DNA from: Augochlora pura
Taxonomy: Eukaryota; Arthropoda; Insecta; Hymenoptera; Halictidae
Reading direction: 5' to 3'
DNA length: 64,000 nt
Assembly (NCBI RefSeq): GCF_028453695.1
Contig: NC_135779.1
Location: forward strand, 4,960,001 to 5,024,000
The notes beneath the pieces were generated by a model. The model had not been told where the DNA came from. It worked only from the letters and a program-made list of their open reading frames with translations, and did no database searches. Shown here one piece after another: positions 63,021 through 64,000 of the stretch. Within the stretch, counting starts at the first letter, position 1. Each line of letters begins with the position of its first letter. Made by a program: the position numbers and the translations under genes.

Positions 63021-63294
63021 TAACAAAGACACCCCAATTTTGTCCATACGTTTTTCAAACCGCGACGAAGCGTCCGCCTTATCTTCGAGTGCAGGAAACG
63101 AGCCGATGTCGGTCGGCAGAGGAATTTATCTTCCGGCACCAAAACACAGAATGAATATTCCTTCGAGCAACCTAGAGGTGGGGGCGGCGGAGGAGGGCGA
63201 CTTTGTTAGGCAACTGAGGCCAAGGCATGAAAGCCGTGGCCCGCAGTAACGAAGTTTAGTAACGAAGACACGGGTCTGTCGTCCGCAGAGCACA

Positions 63295-63298
<4 letters not shown>

Positions 63299-63325
<27 letters not shown>
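63299..63325. repeat. (CT)n microsatellite
   Basis: About 13 uninterrupted CT units. Confidence 0.95.
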
Positions 63326-63867
63326 GTCGGGCAAAGCGGGGGAGAAGAGAGCCCCGTTGTAAAGCGGCAACGAAGTATGCTGCAGCACGAGAACGGTATC
63401 TGGATTAACCGGCGCTCAAAGGGACCTTCTTACCAGGAACTGGCGGGGAACACCCTCGGCCGCAAGACGAAACGGCCCCGGGTTTTGTTAATTCACGCGG
63501 CCCGCGTAATTAACCGAAGCACCGGTTTCACGAAATTGTGTCACTTAGCCGGGGCGAAGTGAGTTAATCGCTCGGAGAACAGGCATTCAGGCATCTCGTT
63601 ACCGTTATCTCTCGGCCCGCGACTCAAAGAACCTTTCGCTCTGCCCACACCACACCCGAAGCTGCGGCCTCGATATTTGAATGGCGCGGCGTGCGCTCCG
63701 TTTACCGCGAAGTCTTGACATTTTTTTGCCTAAAGTACGGCTACAATAAACCCTCACCGATCAGCTGACAAACAAAGTGGACGATTTGGGAAGAGGGGAC
63801 GATGTTCGAGCTTCGCGACTCCTTTTTATAATTGCCAGTTGGCAATTATTAAAACAAAGAGCATAGT

Positions 63868-64000
63868 TTAACCCTTTGCGCTCGAATGGCGCCACTGAAG
63901 CGCCAATGAAAATTGTTATATAATTACCTATACAATTTTGACATTATTAAAGACTCTTCTGTTAAAAGCGTAACAATTTTACGATTCACACGACTCAATT
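63868..64000. mobile_element. TTAA-flanked MITE, copy 6, cut by the window edge
   Basis: The left terminus ttaaccctttgcgctcgaat, followed by ggcgccactgaagcgcc, closely matches copy 5 over its first 30 bases. The right end lies outside the window. A 22-base perfect hairpin (63828-63849) sits just before it. Confidence 0.6.

Overview
The window reads as insect nuclear DNA, most likely an aculeate hymenopteran such as a bee. The evidence is: genes split by introns with GT..AG ends; CpG-rich blocks alternating with AT-rich blocks; dense (GA)n/(CT)n microsatellites and G-runs; and many short TTAA-flanked inverted-repeat elements. The order-level assignment is inference. There are no bacterial, plasmid, phage or CRISPR features. 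One 500-base run of N (58179-58678) is a scaffold gap.

The only gene I can support well is one multi-exon gene on the minus strand, with coding exons from 35648 down to the stop codon at 12134. I joined eleven exons by hand. Every junction keeps the reading frame (phases, 5' to 3': 1,1,1,0,0,0,2,1,1,1), giving 1,022 residues plus a stop, open at its 5' end. The protein is extracellular: three complete von Willebrand factor C (VWC) modules of ten cysteines, then a Ser/Thr/Pro-rich, N-glycosylated mucin-like stretch without cysteines, a fourth complete VWC, a second Ser/Thr-rich stretch, and a C-terminal half VWC with only six cysteines before the stop. Five VWC modules broken up by mucin-like regions is the architecture of insect tenectin (Tnc), an apical extracellular matrix mucin. 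I call it a tenectin homologue without a database search.

The true start of the gene is not settled. A convincing signal-peptide exon (ATG at 31445) lies in the 6.6 kb intron between VWC2 and VWC3. It could be an internal alternative first exon, or the first exon of a nested or separate gene. No initiating exon upstream of VWC1 was found between 35649 and the window end.

Layout: 1-11500 is gene-poor DNA downstream of the gene, with minisatellites (18, 19 and 29 bp units) and two TTAA elements. 12134-35648 is the gene; its introns carry two more TTAA elements, a 22-bp minisatellite, a 500-base purine tract and a 183-bp duplication. 35649-64000 is about 28 kb with no supportable gene, holding microsatellites, G-runs, the gap, a 91-bp tandem array, a TTAA element whose right half has been amplified in tandem, and a further element cut by the window edge.
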